Shown piece by piece: positions 41,947 to 51,308 of a stretch of 64,000 bases of DNA. The stretch is taken from positions 31,540-95,539 of the forward strand of contig DDWS01000045.1 in assembly GCA_002347685.1 (NCBI GenBank). The letters run 5' to 3'. The DNA comes from Syntrophaceae bacterium UBA2280. GTDB taxonomy: Bacteria; Desulfobacterota; Syntrophia; Syntrophales; Smithellaceae. The translations under genes were made by a program, and so were the position numbers. The notes beneath the pieces are model-generated. The model was not told the origin of the DNA and did no database searches. It was given only the letters and a program-made list of their open reading frames with translations. Every line of letters begins with the position of its first letter. Position 1 is the first letter of the stretch.

Positions 41947-42916
41947 GGGGCAAATCCTCTTGGGTCAAGGGCGGCTGGCCGCCGTGTCGTTTCAGAAATC
42001 CATCCGCCGAGGCGGTAAAAACGGGAAATCCCAGAAAGGTAGCCGACAGCGCCTTGTTTTCCGGGCAGACCTCAATGCAGCGCATGCACAGCATGCAGTC
42101 CTGGGTGACCATGTGCTTGCGGTCTCGAATATCCGCGATTTCGCGGATCTCCATGGGACAGGCGCGATAGCAGTTGCCACAACGCGTGCAGGTGTCACCT
42201 TTCTTTTTCAGGCCGATCAATCCGATACGGTCAAACAGCGACAAAAGCGCGGCCATCGGACAGTACAGGCAAAACCAGCGACGCTTCACAAAGCCGCCGA
42301 CCAGAAACAATCCGGTCAAACCCATCAGCAAGCCGCTCATCGCCAGTTTGACAGGCGATGAAAAATCAATGATCAGGTGGCTTATATCACCGGAAAATAA
42401 AGGCAGCAGCGGCTTTCCCGGACAGATCTGGCAAAAGGGCACCGCCCAGTCGCCGCTGAGTTTGGGAAGCCCGGCCAGGCTGCTGCCGATGCCCATGGGG
42501 ATGAGAATCAAAAGCGCCAGAAGCGCGTATTTCACCCATTGGAAACGCTCGCGCGACGCCCAGCGAAATCGCGCGCCGTCAATGCCCAATAGGTGTCGCG
42601 CTTTTGTCAGAAGATCCTGTAAAAATCCCAACGGACAGATCCAGCCGCAAAACGCTTTTCCAAACACCACCCCCCACAAGAAAAACGTGCCCAGATAAAT
42701 CAAAAAAGGGACAATGGTGGCGGCGAGAAGCGTGCTCCACGGAAGCGACATAAATCGTTGAAACGGGTATAGAAAGCATGAACCGCCCCGATCCTCGGCA
42801 TAGATGCACGCCATCGTCGGAACCGCATTACCGATGGAGAAACCCAGGATGCCCCCGTAAATCAGAAAGATAAAGAAAAGTGCCTGAACAACCAGGCGAA
42901 TCCGGTCTATGCGCAT
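41921..42916 (-). CDS. NapH/NosR-like polyferredoxin membrane protein
   Basis: A 331-residue membrane protein with about five helices and two cytoplasmic [4Fe-4S] ferredoxin motifs: CTRCGNCYRACPMEI and CMLCMRCIEVCPENKA. The membrane part has the family's Cys motifs FCGWICPLGFLQDLL, FCQICPGKPLLPLFSG and WFCLYCPMAALLS. Such proteins take electrons from quinol to periplasmic or cytoplasmic acceptors. The ATG at 42916 follows AAGGAGG. Overlapping both neighbours, it probably feeds the activator/HgdB pair with electrons, which is inference from the operon. Confidence 0.87.
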   Translation of the reverse strand: MRIDRIRLVVQALFFIFLIYGGILGFSIGNAVPTMACIYAEDRGGSCFLYPFQRFMSLPWSTLLAATIVPFLIYLGTFFLWGVVFGKAFCGWICPLGFLQDLLTKARHLLGIDGARFRWASRERFQWVKYALLALLILIPMGIGSSLAGLPKLSGDWAVPFCQICPGKPLLPLFSGDISHLIIDFSSPVKLAMSGLLMGLTGLFLVGGFVKRRWFCLYCPMAALLSLFDRIGLIGLKKKGDTCTRCGNCYRACPMEIREIADIRDRKHMVTQDCMLCMRCIEVCPENKALSATFLGFPVFTASADGFLKRHGGQPPLTQEDLPHDTDSNGS

Positions 42917-44028
42917 GGCCGCCTCCTTTGCCGTCTGCGAATCGCCGTGGCCACGCCGACTGCGGCCATTACCAAAACCAGAACATAGATCCCGGCGGAT
43001 CGGCTTTCCCAATCCAATGGCGAGGGATAAACCATAATGGCCAGAGCGGCGCGCAGGACTTCTTCCCGGTAACCGTCTTGCGAATTGAGAGGCTTACGGA
43101 TTTCGGAGGTGACAAAGTAGGTAACCGGCCGTTTCTTCGTCCCCTCATCGTGGAAGCTTTCCTTGATCAGGGCAAAAGTCACTTCGCCTTTTTCATCTGT
43201 CTGCAAGGTTTGACGCCAGCCTGAAGCGGTGGCAAGCGTCACAGGCTGTCCTGCCAACGGCAATTCATTCAGATGCATCCTCAATGGCAGTTTGTCGCCT
43301 GTGTATTTGCGATGCACGCGGGCGAAATTTTTTCCGGGGTCGGGACTGAGATCTTCCATCACCAACCGGGCTTTGTCTGTCTCGAAATCCGTCTGATCGG
43401 GAAGGACATCCCCTTTGGGTTTTTCGCCTGTGTTGCGCATCACGGTCTGTGTATAGAGGCGGTAGCGTGTCGTTCCCTGCGTTTGGCGAAGAGACGCGGA
43501 AATGAGGTATCTTCCCTGGATTAGCGCAGCATCGCGGATGCGTGCGACATCGGGCGTTTCGAGACCGGGGGATAGCTTTTGTGTGGAACCGTCGGGCCGG
43601 ATAATGGCGGCTTTGACCGCAAGCAGCGACTCGTCGCTTTTCCCGGGACCTGGCGGCCATCCCAGCATGAGCGTGTAATGCGCCGGATGCGACATGGCGG
43701 CGCGCTTTTCCCGGGGTGGCTTTTTTTCATCTTTTTTCGCCGGATCGGCCTGCGCGGATGCTTTGCGTTCGGTTGGCGCTTCGGGCGCGTGCGTGGTCGA
43801 TCCGGCCACGTCGTGGCCGGTAGCCTGACGGCTTGCCGCGGCAGGCGAGGAACTCGAATTTCTGTGTTCTGCGCGACTTTTGCCACCCGTATCGCCACCG
43901 CCCGCGCGACTCATCTGCGGGCCTGGTTCCAGCCACAAATAGCCGGGATCGGCGCCCGCCTGCCGGGTGAACAAAAGACAGAAAAGAAAGATCATAAGTC
44001 CTGTGATGTATCGTGTTCGTTTGGTCAT
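42907..44028 (-). CDS. DUF4198-type secreted protein with C-terminal membrane anchor
   Basis: A 373-residue exported protein. The signal peptide ends QAGA; the mature start DPGYLWLEPGPQMS is followed by a low-complexity Ser/Ala/Lys linker (about 45-115) and an Ig-like region (KLPLRMHLNELPLAGQPVTL, TLQTDEKGEVTFALIKESFH) typical of DUF4198/nickel-uptake accessory proteins. A single C-terminal helix (AGIYVLVLVMAAVGVATAI) and a basic tail RRRQRRRPCA anchor it. It lies next to another DUF4198 gene and overlaps the polyferredoxin gene by 10 bases. The likely role is periplasmic ligand or metal handling in the uptake system. Confidence 0.72.
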   Translation of the reverse strand: MTKRTRYITGLMIFLFCLLFTRQAGADPGYLWLEPGPQMSRAGGGDTGGKSRAEHRNSSSSPAAASRQATGHDVAGSTTHAPEAPTERKASAQADPAKKDEKKPPREKRAAMSHPAHYTLMLGWPPGPGKSDESLLAVKAAIIRPDGSTQKLSPGLETPDVARIRDAALIQGRYLISASLRQTQGTTRYRLYTQTVMRNTGEKPKGDVLPDQTDFETDKARLVMEDLSPDPGKNFARVHRKYTGDKLPLRMHLNELPLAGQPVTLATASGWRQTLQTDEKGEVTFALIKESFHDEGTKKRPVTYFVTSEIRKPLNSQDGYREEVLRAALAIMVYPSPLDWESRSAGIYVLVLVMAAVGVATAIRRRQRRRPCA

Positions 44029-44123
44029 TAACTTTTTTCCATTGTGTTTCAGAAAGCGGCTCTATCCGCCAGCGTTTTTATGTGCTGCCTGCCCATTCCT
44101 TCATCGCTCCGGGAAATGGGAGC

Positions 44124-44145
44124 GCGGCGCCCGGACGGGCGCCGC
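44124..44145 (-). promoter_or_regulatory. Intercistronic GC hairpin in the large operon
   Basis: GCGGCGCCC (44124-44132) pairs perfectly with GGGCGCCGC (44137-44145) around GGAC, in the only sizeable gap (165 bases) between the two DUF4198 genes. There is no T-run; it may tune downstream expression or mark an mRNA processing site. Confidence 0.5.
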
Positions 44146-44193
44146 TGAATCTCCCGGGAAGTAAGGCCATGCGCTTGTTTATATTTGCCGGGA

Positions 44194-45012
44194 TTATGGA
44201 ATTTCCAGCGTCAGTGTCGCGGTGTAGTTCATCCCGTCGCACAGCTCTTTCATGTCTTCGGACGGCGGCGTTTTGAGATTGGCTTTGATCAACCAATTCC
44301 CCCAATGCAGAAGCCTGATATGGGCAATGCCCTGACCGTTTGCCACGGTCGCAAAGGCATAATCATCCGCTGTGGAAAACCCGCTGTAGGTGGCCAGAAC
44401 CTGCACATAGCGCGCGGGCTTCCCATTGAACAGGATTTGCACAGGCAGCATATCGCCTCCGTGCCCCTTGAGCGTTGCGGGATTCTCCAGCGGGATGATC
44501 TCCAGCCTGTGACCAACCGGTGTTTTGTAAGCGTCACCCTTCGCGTCGCCGACACTGATCAGGCTTTTGGCGTATTGCTCGAAGTGGTTGCTTAAGATAA
44601 TGTTGGAAAGGCCCGTCTTGGGCCCTGTCCGGTGGCGGATTGCGCCATCTTCCTCGTACATGGTATAGAAGCCTGGTTTCCGGATGACGGACACCAGGTA
44701 GTGGCCGGGCTGTTTGATGCGGATATCTGCCGCAAGGAAACCTGCGGCTTCAGACGGTGTGATCTGGGCCTTCTTTCCGAAAGGATCAACCAGACTGTAG
44801 TCCAGAAGCGTATCGACCGACAGGAAGTCCTGAACCGGCTGACGATGTCCCCATCCGGTGTAGGCCTTTGTCTGGGCGCCGAACTTCGGATGAAATGCCG
44901 GCTGGTGATCCGTGATGTTGATCCAGAGGCTGTGCGCAGACGCGAGATGAGGTGCGCCCGCAGTCATAAGCACGATGGCCAGTGTCGTTAAAAGCAATTT
45001 CTTCAGTGTCAT
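44194..45012 (-). CDS. DUF4198 periplasmic protein
   Basis: A 272-residue exported protein. The signal peptide ends ASA, and the mature protein starts HSLWINITDHQPAFHPKFGA, the DUF4198 hallmark with an N-terminal His. Ig-like strands include IKQPGHYLVSVIRKPGFYTM and MLPVQILFNGKPARYVQVLA. AGGAGG precedes the ATG. It follows the TonB-dependent receptor gene by 32 bases. DUF4198 proteins often accompany metal or cofactor uptake, so it may receive the ligand from the receptor. Confidence 0.85.
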   Translation of the reverse strand: MTLKKLLLTTLAIVLMTAGAPHLASAHSLWINITDHQPAFHPKFGAQTKAYTGWGHRQPVQDFLSVDTLLDYSLVDPFGKKAQITPSEAAGFLAADIRIKQPGHYLVSVIRKPGFYTMYEEDGAIRHRTGPKTGLSNIILSNHFEQYAKSLISVGDAKGDAYKTPVGHRLEIIPLENPATLKGHGGDMLPVQILFNGKPARYVQVLATYSGFSTADDYAFATVANGQGIAHIRLLHWGNWLIKANLKTPPSEDMKELCDGMNYTATLTLEIP

Positions 45013-45044
45013 TTTTTTCCTCCTGATGAGTTATTGGATATCTG

Positions 45045-46892
45045 TTAGAAGTTCATCTTTGCGCCGAACATGAAGCGCGCGCCATCGAGATCGTATTCGT
45101 CAACCACATCCTTCTTCCCGAAAACATTATCGGCCCTGGCAAAAAGCTGGATGTTGTTGCCCAGATCTTTCGTAACGGCGACATTCCACAAGTCATAACC
45201 GTCAAGTCCTTCATAGGCACTGTCGAAGCGCTCTCCGACATAGAGGCCGGTGACATTGATATTCATGCCAACTTGCGGGATTTTCTGATTGAACTCGAGC
45301 GTCGCCCGGTGTTTGGGCCGCAGGGTCAACTCCTTGTCCAGTTTCTTGTCGCGGGTTTCTAAATAGGTATAGCCCGCCTGGGCTGTAAGCGTGTCGGTGA
45401 GCCGACTGGTGAGACTGACTTCGACGCCCTGCGTGTAGGCTTCATCGATGTTTTCCCAGTACATGCCATAGGGTGGCGGCGGGGTTCTGACAATTTTGGA
45501 AACGATCATATCCTCCACATCGTTTCGGAAGACCGACACCTTGGCCAGATGGCGCTTCTGAAAGGTATATTCCACACCGAGCTGATAGCCGATGGATTTT
45601 TCCGGTTTGAGATCCGGGTTGGCATGGACCAGATACGGCCCCATGCGCCAGCTGTCAGCGTAGAGTTTCGCCAGACTCGGGCTTTTAAACGCTGTTCCCA
45701 CCGAGCCGCGCAGTTTGAGGTCGTTGGTGATTTTGATCAAAACGCTGCCTTTGGGATTGATTTCCGTACCCCAAAGATCGTGATCGTCCACGCGCGTACC
45801 CAAAACGAAAACGACGGGATGGAGATTGATTTCCGACTGCAGATAAAAGCTGTGCAGCTTTTGATCGGCTTTATAGTCTTTGCCCTGGTCGTCAATGTTT
45901 TCCTGTGCGTATTGATACCCGCCGGTGAGAAGCAGGCGATCGAACAGCAGCCGGCTGTACATGATTTCACCATCGTAGGCCAGGGTGCTCCAGTTCGAAC
46001 TTTCATCACCGGTGTAGTGGCGGTAATCAAAAAATGATCCGCTCAGGGTCAACTTCGAGAGGCTGTCCGGCACCCATTCAATCGCAGTGTTGACACCGAT
46101 GCGCTCCTGCGTCCGCTCCTGATAGATCATCTTGTGTTCGGAATAAAAGGGTTTGATATTCACCTTCAGGGCTGGCGAAAACTCGTAACCCAGGGCCCCG
46201 GAAACCAGATGCTCGCTGTAACGGTCCGTTTCTTCGTCCACCCCGTCGGATTCGCGGTAGGTGTAACTCAGCAGGCCTCCGAACCCGCCCTTTTTGATGC
46301 CGCCTGTGACCGAGTGAATCTGTGTGGCGCGGCTGCCGATGGCCGATGACGCGGAAAGCGAGTATTCTTTGTAAGCCTGCTTGGTGATGATATTGACCAC
46401 GCCGCCAATGGCTTCTGAGCCGTACAAAGCGGAAGACGGGCCTTTGAGCACCTCAATGCGTTCCACCATTTCGATGGGAATCGACTGCATATCGGTGGCA
46501 TCGCCGTGTCCGCCCAGCCAGCGCTGTCCGTCCACAAGAATCAGCGTGTGCTTGGCATCGAGCCCCTGCATCTGAATTTTTCCCTTATCGCCCCATGAAC
46601 CGGAACTCTGATTGATCTCCACACCGGTGAGCAGCTTTAGTGCATCAGCGACGGTTTTGACTTGTCTTTGTTCAATTTCCTTTTTGGTAATCACCTCCGC
46701 GGCCACCGGCACATCGCCCAGCGTGTGCTCGGTTTTGGTGGCAGAAACCACCACCTGGTCAAGCTTCAGCGGATCGCTTGCTTTGGCCGCCTCAACCTGT
46801 CCGAAGACAGGGGCGCCCGACGTCAAAAAAACTGTGATGGCCGCAGCGCCAAGCATCAGCGCCTTTTTGCAACCGGATACACTCTTCATCAT
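45045..46892 (-). CDS. TonB-dependent outer-membrane receptor
   Basis: A 615-residue ligand-gated barrel for siderophore, metal chelate, heme or cobalamin-like ligands. The signal peptide ends VFG; a TonB box-like LKLDQVVVSATKTE is followed by the plug (KEIEQRQVKTVADALKLLTG, VERIEVLKGPSSALYGSEAI, GGVVNIITK). The 22-strand barrel ends in Phe (FMFGAKMNF) as required for assembly. The plug and length resemble BtuB/FepA-type small receptors. AAGGAGG precedes the ATG. It sits in one operon with its own TonB-ExbBD and FeoAB, so the imported ligand is probably iron-bearing. The ligand itself is not deducible. Confidence 0.94.
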   Translation of the reverse strand: MMKSVSGCKKALMLGAAAITVFLTSGAPVFGQVEAAKASDPLKLDQVVVSATKTEHTLGDVPVAAEVITKKEIEQRQVKTVADALKLLTGVEINQSSGSWGDKGKIQMQGLDAKHTLILVDGQRWLGGHGDATDMQSIPIEMVERIEVLKGPSSALYGSEAIGGVVNIITKQAYKEYSLSASSAIGSRATQIHSVTGGIKKGGFGGLLSYTYRESDGVDEETDRYSEHLVSGALGYEFSPALKVNIKPFYSEHKMIYQERTQERIGVNTAIEWVPDSLSKLTLSGSFFDYRHYTGDESSNWSTLAYDGEIMYSRLLFDRLLLTGGYQYAQENIDDQGKDYKADQKLHSFYLQSEINLHPVVFVLGTRVDDHDLWGTEINPKGSVLIKITNDLKLRGSVGTAFKSPSLAKLYADSWRMGPYLVHANPDLKPEKSIGYQLGVEYTFQKRHLAKVSVFRNDVEDMIVSKIVRTPPPPYGMYWENIDEAYTQGVEVSLTSRLTDTLTAQAGYTYLETRDKKLDKELTLRPKHRATLEFNQKIPQVGMNINVTGLYVGERFDSAYEGLDGYDLWNVAVTKDLGNNIQLFARADNVFGKKDVVDEYDLDGARFMFGAKMNF

Positions 46893-47039
46893 ATCCTCCT
46901 TTGAATGCTGCGCCTCCGGTTGTCCAGTCGGCTTATTTTAAATGATCGGTTCCGGGAACATACCCGAAAACCCTTCATGTTTCGTTTCGCTTTGATTGGT
47001 TATGCGGTCATGGAACACCTCCCCTGAATCATCTTTGTC

Positions 47040-47360
47040 TTAATCGGTGATCGTACGGCTCGGAATTTCCACCAGGTGTCCGGGGCCGGCATCGAATATC
47101 ACCGTGAAAGTTCCGGATGGCGATTTGAACTCAAAGGTGCTGAGCCGGTCCATTTTACCTTTAATCAGTGTCTTTCCTTTGTCGTTTCTGACTTCCATGG
47201 AAACGCCGGCCGCAGACGACCCGTCTGAAAATCCACCTTCGCAAAGGATGGTCCCGTCACCGTTGTCCATACACACGCAAAGCGGCGTGTGAGCGTGCCC
47301 GAAGCTTGCCCCGGATAACGCGATCAGCATGAACGCACCTGATAAAATAAACTTTGTCAT
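47040..47360 (-). CDS. Small secreted Cys-containing protein
   Basis: A 106-residue exported protein from the ATG at 47360 behind AAAGGAGG. The signal peptide ends GHA and the mature start is HTPLCVCMDNGDGTILCEGG. The rest is an Ig-like strand pattern (GVSMEVRNDKGKTLIKGKMD, FKSPSGTFTVIFDAGPGHLV) like the carboxypeptidase-regulatory or DUF4198 folds. The ATG overlaps the feoB stop by 4 bases. A His and three Cys at the mature N-terminus may bind metal or form a disulphide. The family is not recognised with confidence. Confidence 0.68.
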   Translation of the reverse strand: MTKFILSGAFMLIALSGASFGHAHTPLCVCMDNGDGTILCEGGFSDGSSAAGVSMEVRNDKGKTLIKGKMDRLSTFEFKSPSGTFTVIFDAGPGHLVEIPSRTITD

Positions 47361-49849
47361 ATGTTTTCCTCCTTTGATCTTGTCATTCGGCCCCGGGGAT
47401 GGATGCATCCCGCAAGAATTGTCAGTGACAGCGCCAGCGCATAGAAAGCCCCCAGCGCGGTGATGCCGGTCATCCCCAAAAACTTACCCCCGGAAAAGAT
47501 CAGCATGGCCGAACCCAGGCCCAGTGCGGCCGGAACGCCGATGGCCAGAAGCATTAAGGCGACGCTGCCTGCCTGGATCTTCACCGCGATGGCCGCCGCG
47601 ACGCAAGGCGGGAAAAACACCATGAAGATCATAAGCGCCGCGGCATGAAGCTGTGTCACTCCCGTGTCGTCTGCGGCCATCCGCTCCTCCAGCGACCCTG
47701 CGTTTTCATCGGGCGCGTAGATCGCGCCCAGCGTGGCCACCGTGCTTTCTTTGGCGGCAAGCGCCCCCAGAAGCGCCACGTTGATTCGCCAGTCGAATCC
47801 TGCCCATGCAGTGACCGGTTCCATCGCCTTTCCCAACCGCCCCAGGAAACTGCTCTCCAGGCGGTCGCGCCTTGCATCTAAAAGCAGGCTGTCGCGCTGG
47901 CGCGTTACAAGCCTCAAGGCCCGGTTCACTTTTTGAGCCCCGGCGTCCACCCCCGGGCGGACAATGGAAAAATACAGTGCGTTTTTCTTTTCATAGCGCT
48001 TATCGATTTCCGAACGCTTAGCCGCACTCCAGGCGGCCATTTGGGACTTTCGGTAAGCCTGCCCATATAAAATCAAATCGAGAAGCGAATCTTCGGATTG
48101 GGCAATCCCGGCATAACGCGTGCCGTAAACAGCCTGGTTGAAATCCGCGACCATCAACTGCTTTTGTGCCTCATAGCGGGCCGTTTGCGCCTCATCCGGA
48201 CCGGGAAACTGAAGTAGAACAAAGATGACCGCAGCCACGGCAGCGACAATGGTCGTGATTTTTTTTAAAAACAACCAGACGCGCTCGAGAGCCTTGCCCA
48301 AAACTCCCCGAAGCGCAGGCAGATGATAGTCGGGCAGCGTCATGACAAACGGCGCGGTTTCCCTGTGCTTCAAGACCGTCAGGCTCAAGAGCTTTGCCAC
48401 GGGCAGCACGATCAGCAAACTGATGCTGGAGATAAAAAACATCGCCATGCCCTTGTGCGCCGTGAAATAGGCGTTCACCAGCAGGATATACAAAGGCACC
48501 TTGGCCATGCAGTTGAGCATCGGCACGGTCAGAATCGTAGCCAGACGCGAGCGTTCATCGGGAATCCCCTTGCAGGCCATCACGGCCGGAACCGCGCAGC
48601 CGCCGACATAGATCCCGCCTAACACCATCGGCAAAACGGACTGCCCATGCAGACCGAAGCGGTTGAGCAGCCGGTCCATGATGAAGGCCATACGCGGCAT
48701 GTAGCCTGTATCTTCCAGAATGGCGATCAGGGCAAAAAGGATGAAGAAAATCGGAATGTAATTCAAAAGGGCGTTGACGCTGTCGGTCAGCCACAGGAAA
48801 AACCCCGTGACCAGCGGCGCTTCGATAAATCCCGGCGCGGGCGTTACCCATTCAACCGCCTGCCGCAGCTGCGCCAGAAGCGGCCAGGTGTATTCCGTCA
48901 GCCGATAGCCCTGAACGATGGAGAGGTAATATAACAGATAGATGATGGCTATCAGAATCAACGGGCCCGCGAGGCGGTGGCAGACAATTCGGTCAATGCG
49001 CTCGGATGTTGACAGTTTGTTTCGGTTGAAACTCTCAACACAGGCCGAGGCGATGGATTCGGCCAGTTGCCTGCGGCAAAGCGCAATGTGTACGACGGAT
49101 GCCAGCCCGGTTTTCGCTTCAAAGGCAAGCCGGTTTCTTTCGGCAAGCGCAAACACCTCACTGGCCCCCGGAAATCTCTCCTGAATCAGGGATCGAATAT
49201 CCGCGTGGCCTTCGATCAGCCTGACGGCCACCCAGCGCAACGGGATGAATGAGCGCCCGGGTGATTCCACCAAAAGCTGTTTTTCTAAGGCGCGAAGAAA
49301 AGGTTCCATCTCGCCATAGTCAACGGCAAGGGGAGGCGAAGTGCCGGGTGCCTGAAGCTGTTCTTCGATGGTGTGTAATAGATCATTCGCGCCGTGTCGT
49401 CTGGCCATGGACGTCGTTACAACGGGAGCGCCAAGCAGATTTTCCAATTTCCCCGGAAATAATGTCAGGTCGCGGTGAATGGCCTTGTCCATCATGTTGA
49501 GATTGACGATCAGGGGAACTCCCATCTCCAGCAATTGAATCGTCAGCGTCAAACCCTGCCTGAGGCGCGTCGCATCAATGACATTCACGGCGAGGGCGGC
49601 CCGGCCGGAAAGCAGGAAGTCACGGGCGACCCGTTCTTCAGGCGATTGCGACGTCAGCGCGTAGGTTCCCGGCAGATCGACCACTTCCACGCGGCGACCG
49701 CCGATGATACGCCACCCGCTTTTGCGATCGACGGTGACGCCCGGCCAGTTGGCCACATGCTGATGCGCGCCGGTCAGCGCGTTGAACACGGTGGACTTTC
49801 CGCAGTTGGGTTGCCCCGCAAGCGCTATCATGACATCGGGGCTTTTCAC
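47357..49849 (-). CDS. feoB: FeoB-like ferrous iron transporter with extra domain (second copy)
   Basis: An 830-residue FeoB. G1 is GQPNCGKSTVFNALTG, the switch is ANWPGVTVDRKSGW, G3 is VDLPGTYALTSQSPEER and G4 is NLNMMDKA. Gate motifs with IPIFFILFALIAILEDTGYM and GGIYVGGCAVPAVMACKGI are present. Compared with the 735-residue copy at 26740 it has about 110 extra residues after LLQFPGPDEA (about 550-660), a charged helical segment between two helices, so probably on the periplasmic side. FeoA precedes it with a 4-base overlap. It lies in the TonB/receptor operon and presumably moves Fe(II), or another divalent metal, across the inner membrane. Confidence 0.9.
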   Translation of the reverse strand: MKSPDVMIALAGQPNCGKSTVFNALTGAHQHVANWPGVTVDRKSGWRIIGGRRVEVVDLPGTYALTSQSPEERVARDFLLSGRAALAVNVIDATRLRQGLTLTIQLLEMGVPLIVNLNMMDKAIHRDLTLFPGKLENLLGAPVVTTSMARRHGANDLLHTIEEQLQAPGTSPPLAVDYGEMEPFLRALEKQLLVESPGRSFIPLRWVAVRLIEGHADIRSLIQERFPGASEVFALAERNRLAFEAKTGLASVVHIALCRRQLAESIASACVESFNRNKLSTSERIDRIVCHRLAGPLILIAIIYLLYYLSIVQGYRLTEYTWPLLAQLRQAVEWVTPAPGFIEAPLVTGFFLWLTDSVNALLNYIPIFFILFALIAILEDTGYMPRMAFIMDRLLNRFGLHGQSVLPMVLGGIYVGGCAVPAVMACKGIPDERSRLATILTVPMLNCMAKVPLYILLVNAYFTAHKGMAMFFISSISLLIVLPVAKLLSLTVLKHRETAPFVMTLPDYHLPALRGVLGKALERVWLFLKKITTIVAAVAAVIFVLLQFPGPDEAQTARYEAQKQLMVADFNQAVYGTRYAGIAQSEDSLLDLILYGQAYRKSQMAAWSAAKRSEIDKRYEKKNALYFSIVRPGVDAGAQKVNRALRLVTRQRDSLLLDARRDRLESSFLGRLGKAMEPVTAWAGFDWRINVALLGALAAKESTVATLGAIYAPDENAGSLEERMAADDTGVTQLHAAALMIFMVFFPPCVAAAIAVKIQAGSVALMLLAIGVPAALGLGSAMLIFSGGKFLGMTGITALGAFYALALSLTILAGCIHPRGRMTRSKEENI

Positions 49850-50073
49850 GACACGGGAACCACTTCGATAAATTGCGCCTCTTTGCGTCTAAGGCTCAGA
49901 AAGATCTGTTCGCATTCGATTTCCATCGGGTCTCGAAGGGGCGCATTACGGACAACACGCAGGATCATTCCCGGATAAACGCCCATGGTCAAAAGGCGCA
50001 CACCGAGACGGTCCGCGTAGGTTATTTTCAAAATGCGGCAGTTGCCGCCGGGGAGAATTTGATCAAGCGTCAT
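49846..50073 (-). CDS. feoA: FeoA protein (second cluster)
   Basis: A 75-residue SH3-like FeoB partner: MTLDQILPGGNCRILKITYA, RLLTMGVYPGMILRVVRNAP, LRDPMEIECEQIFLSLRRKE. It overlaps feoB by 4 bases and lies 17 bases after the DUF2325 gene. Confidence 0.93.
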   Translation of the reverse strand: MTLDQILPGGNCRILKITYADRLGVRLLTMGVYPGMILRVVRNAPLRDPMEIECEQIFLSLRRKEAQFIEVVPVS

Positions 50074-50090
50074 GAAAGGTTTTCTTTCTT

Positions 50091-51296
50091 TTAGTTTCCG
50101 TTTGCGTTCAATGCCTGAGAGACGGCGCTCAGGCTGAAATTGGCCAGCATGTGCACGGGCTTTTTGTGTTTCTTCCCCAGGTTTTTAACCCGGAGGCAGG
50201 CTGCATGACTGTTGCAGTTGACCGGGCACAAAATGATGTCCGCGCGTTTGAGAGAACTTTCCAATTGCCTGGTACCGCCACCCTTCATATGGCCTTCGTG
50301 ATATTCCAAAACGCCGCCACCTTCCTCGATCATCCGCCGGTAGTGAGCTTCCATGCGTGCAATGCCACCAACGATTAAAATGCGTTTTTGGCACAAATCG
50401 AAGGATGGACACTCCGGTGAGCAATGGCCTTCAGCCAGCAGGCCTTGAAGCGTCTGTTCGGCCTCATGGTGAAACATCACATTGGCCTCTTTCCGGTCTC
50501 GAAGCGCTAAAGACAGCTTAGCCTTGCTTTCTTCCAAATCGACAAGTCTTCGTTCGAGACTTTCAATCCGATGCGTTTTTTCTTCCACTGTTTGCCTCAG
50601 ACGAACCACTTCGGCCCCGGTATCGACGAGGCGGATAGGCATAGCCGCAGCTGGCATGGGCATGCCATTTTCTTTAGAGGCGCAGTGCAACGCTGCTTTC
50701 AACTCTTTGTGCTGCTGCTCTAGCTCTTCTTGCTTTTTTTGCAGTTGTCGCCGCATCAACGTCAGCGTCTTCACCTTTTCTTCATGCCTTGCACATTCGT
50801 TTTGCAAAAAAGCGATGCATTGCTTGTCCCGACAACGCTCCTGGGCTGTGGCATGCATAGACATGTGTATCGCGCCGAATACTTCCAATTTGCCGGCGGG
50901 CGAGAGATCCGGCCGGCTGGCAGCCGCCCAGAATGCGGCCAGGTAATCGCCGCTTTGGAAACTCTCCCGCCATTGTTCCAGAAAAGTCTGCTCGTCTTGC
51001 AAAAGCAGATGTCCGGCTTTTGAACTGTATTTCTGAGAAAGAACCATGTTGATCCTGACGGACAGTTGATTTTCTCTTCCAGCGCTGGCGACGAGCAGTT
51101 CATGGATGTCGAAGGGGGTTTTGTCCTTGACCGGAAGCCCGGCTTTTTTCACCACCGTGATTTGTTCGGCCTCGGTCAGACACATACCAACCATCGGGCA
51201 GCGGAAGCAGACATCGATTTCCCAAAACTGCAAACGACGGTATCCAGAGACGATGTTTTTATCGCTGCAGCGGACATCATTGGTCTGAACGCACAT
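50091..51296 (-). CDS. DUF2325 domain protein with Cys-rich N-terminus and coiled coil
   Basis: A 401-residue cytoplasmic protein. N-terminal Cys (MCVQTNDVRCSDKN, DVCFRCPMVGMC) could hold a cluster or metal. Residues about 165-215 and 235-270 are coiled coil (LTLMRRQLQKKQEELEQQHK). CSPECPSFDLCQKR leads into the C-terminal DUF2325: RILIVGGIARMEAHYRRMIE, YHEGHMKGGGTRQLESSLKR, ADIILCPVNCNSHAACLRVK. DUF2325 proteins are of unknown function and are known near redox or metal genes. In this operon it precedes feoA. It may link iron or redox state to the reductase; inference only. Confidence 0.78.
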   Translation of the reverse strand: MCVQTNDVRCSDKNIVSGYRRLQFWEIDVCFRCPMVGMCLTEAEQITVVKKAGLPVKDKTPFDIHELLVASAGRENQLSVRINMVLSQKYSSKAGHLLLQDEQTFLEQWRESFQSGDYLAAFWAAASRPDLSPAGKLEVFGAIHMSMHATAQERCRDKQCIAFLQNECARHEEKVKTLTLMRRQLQKKQEELEQQHKELKAALHCASKENGMPMPAAAMPIRLVDTGAEVVRLRQTVEEKTHRIESLERRLVDLEESKAKLSLALRDRKEANVMFHHEAEQTLQGLLAEGHCSPECPSFDLCQKRILIVGGIARMEAHYRRMIEEGGGVLEYHEGHMKGGGTRQLESSLKRADIILCPVNCNSHAACLRVKNLGKKHKKPVHMLANFSLSAVSQALNANGN

Positions 51297-51308
51297 GGTT
51301 TATTCTCC

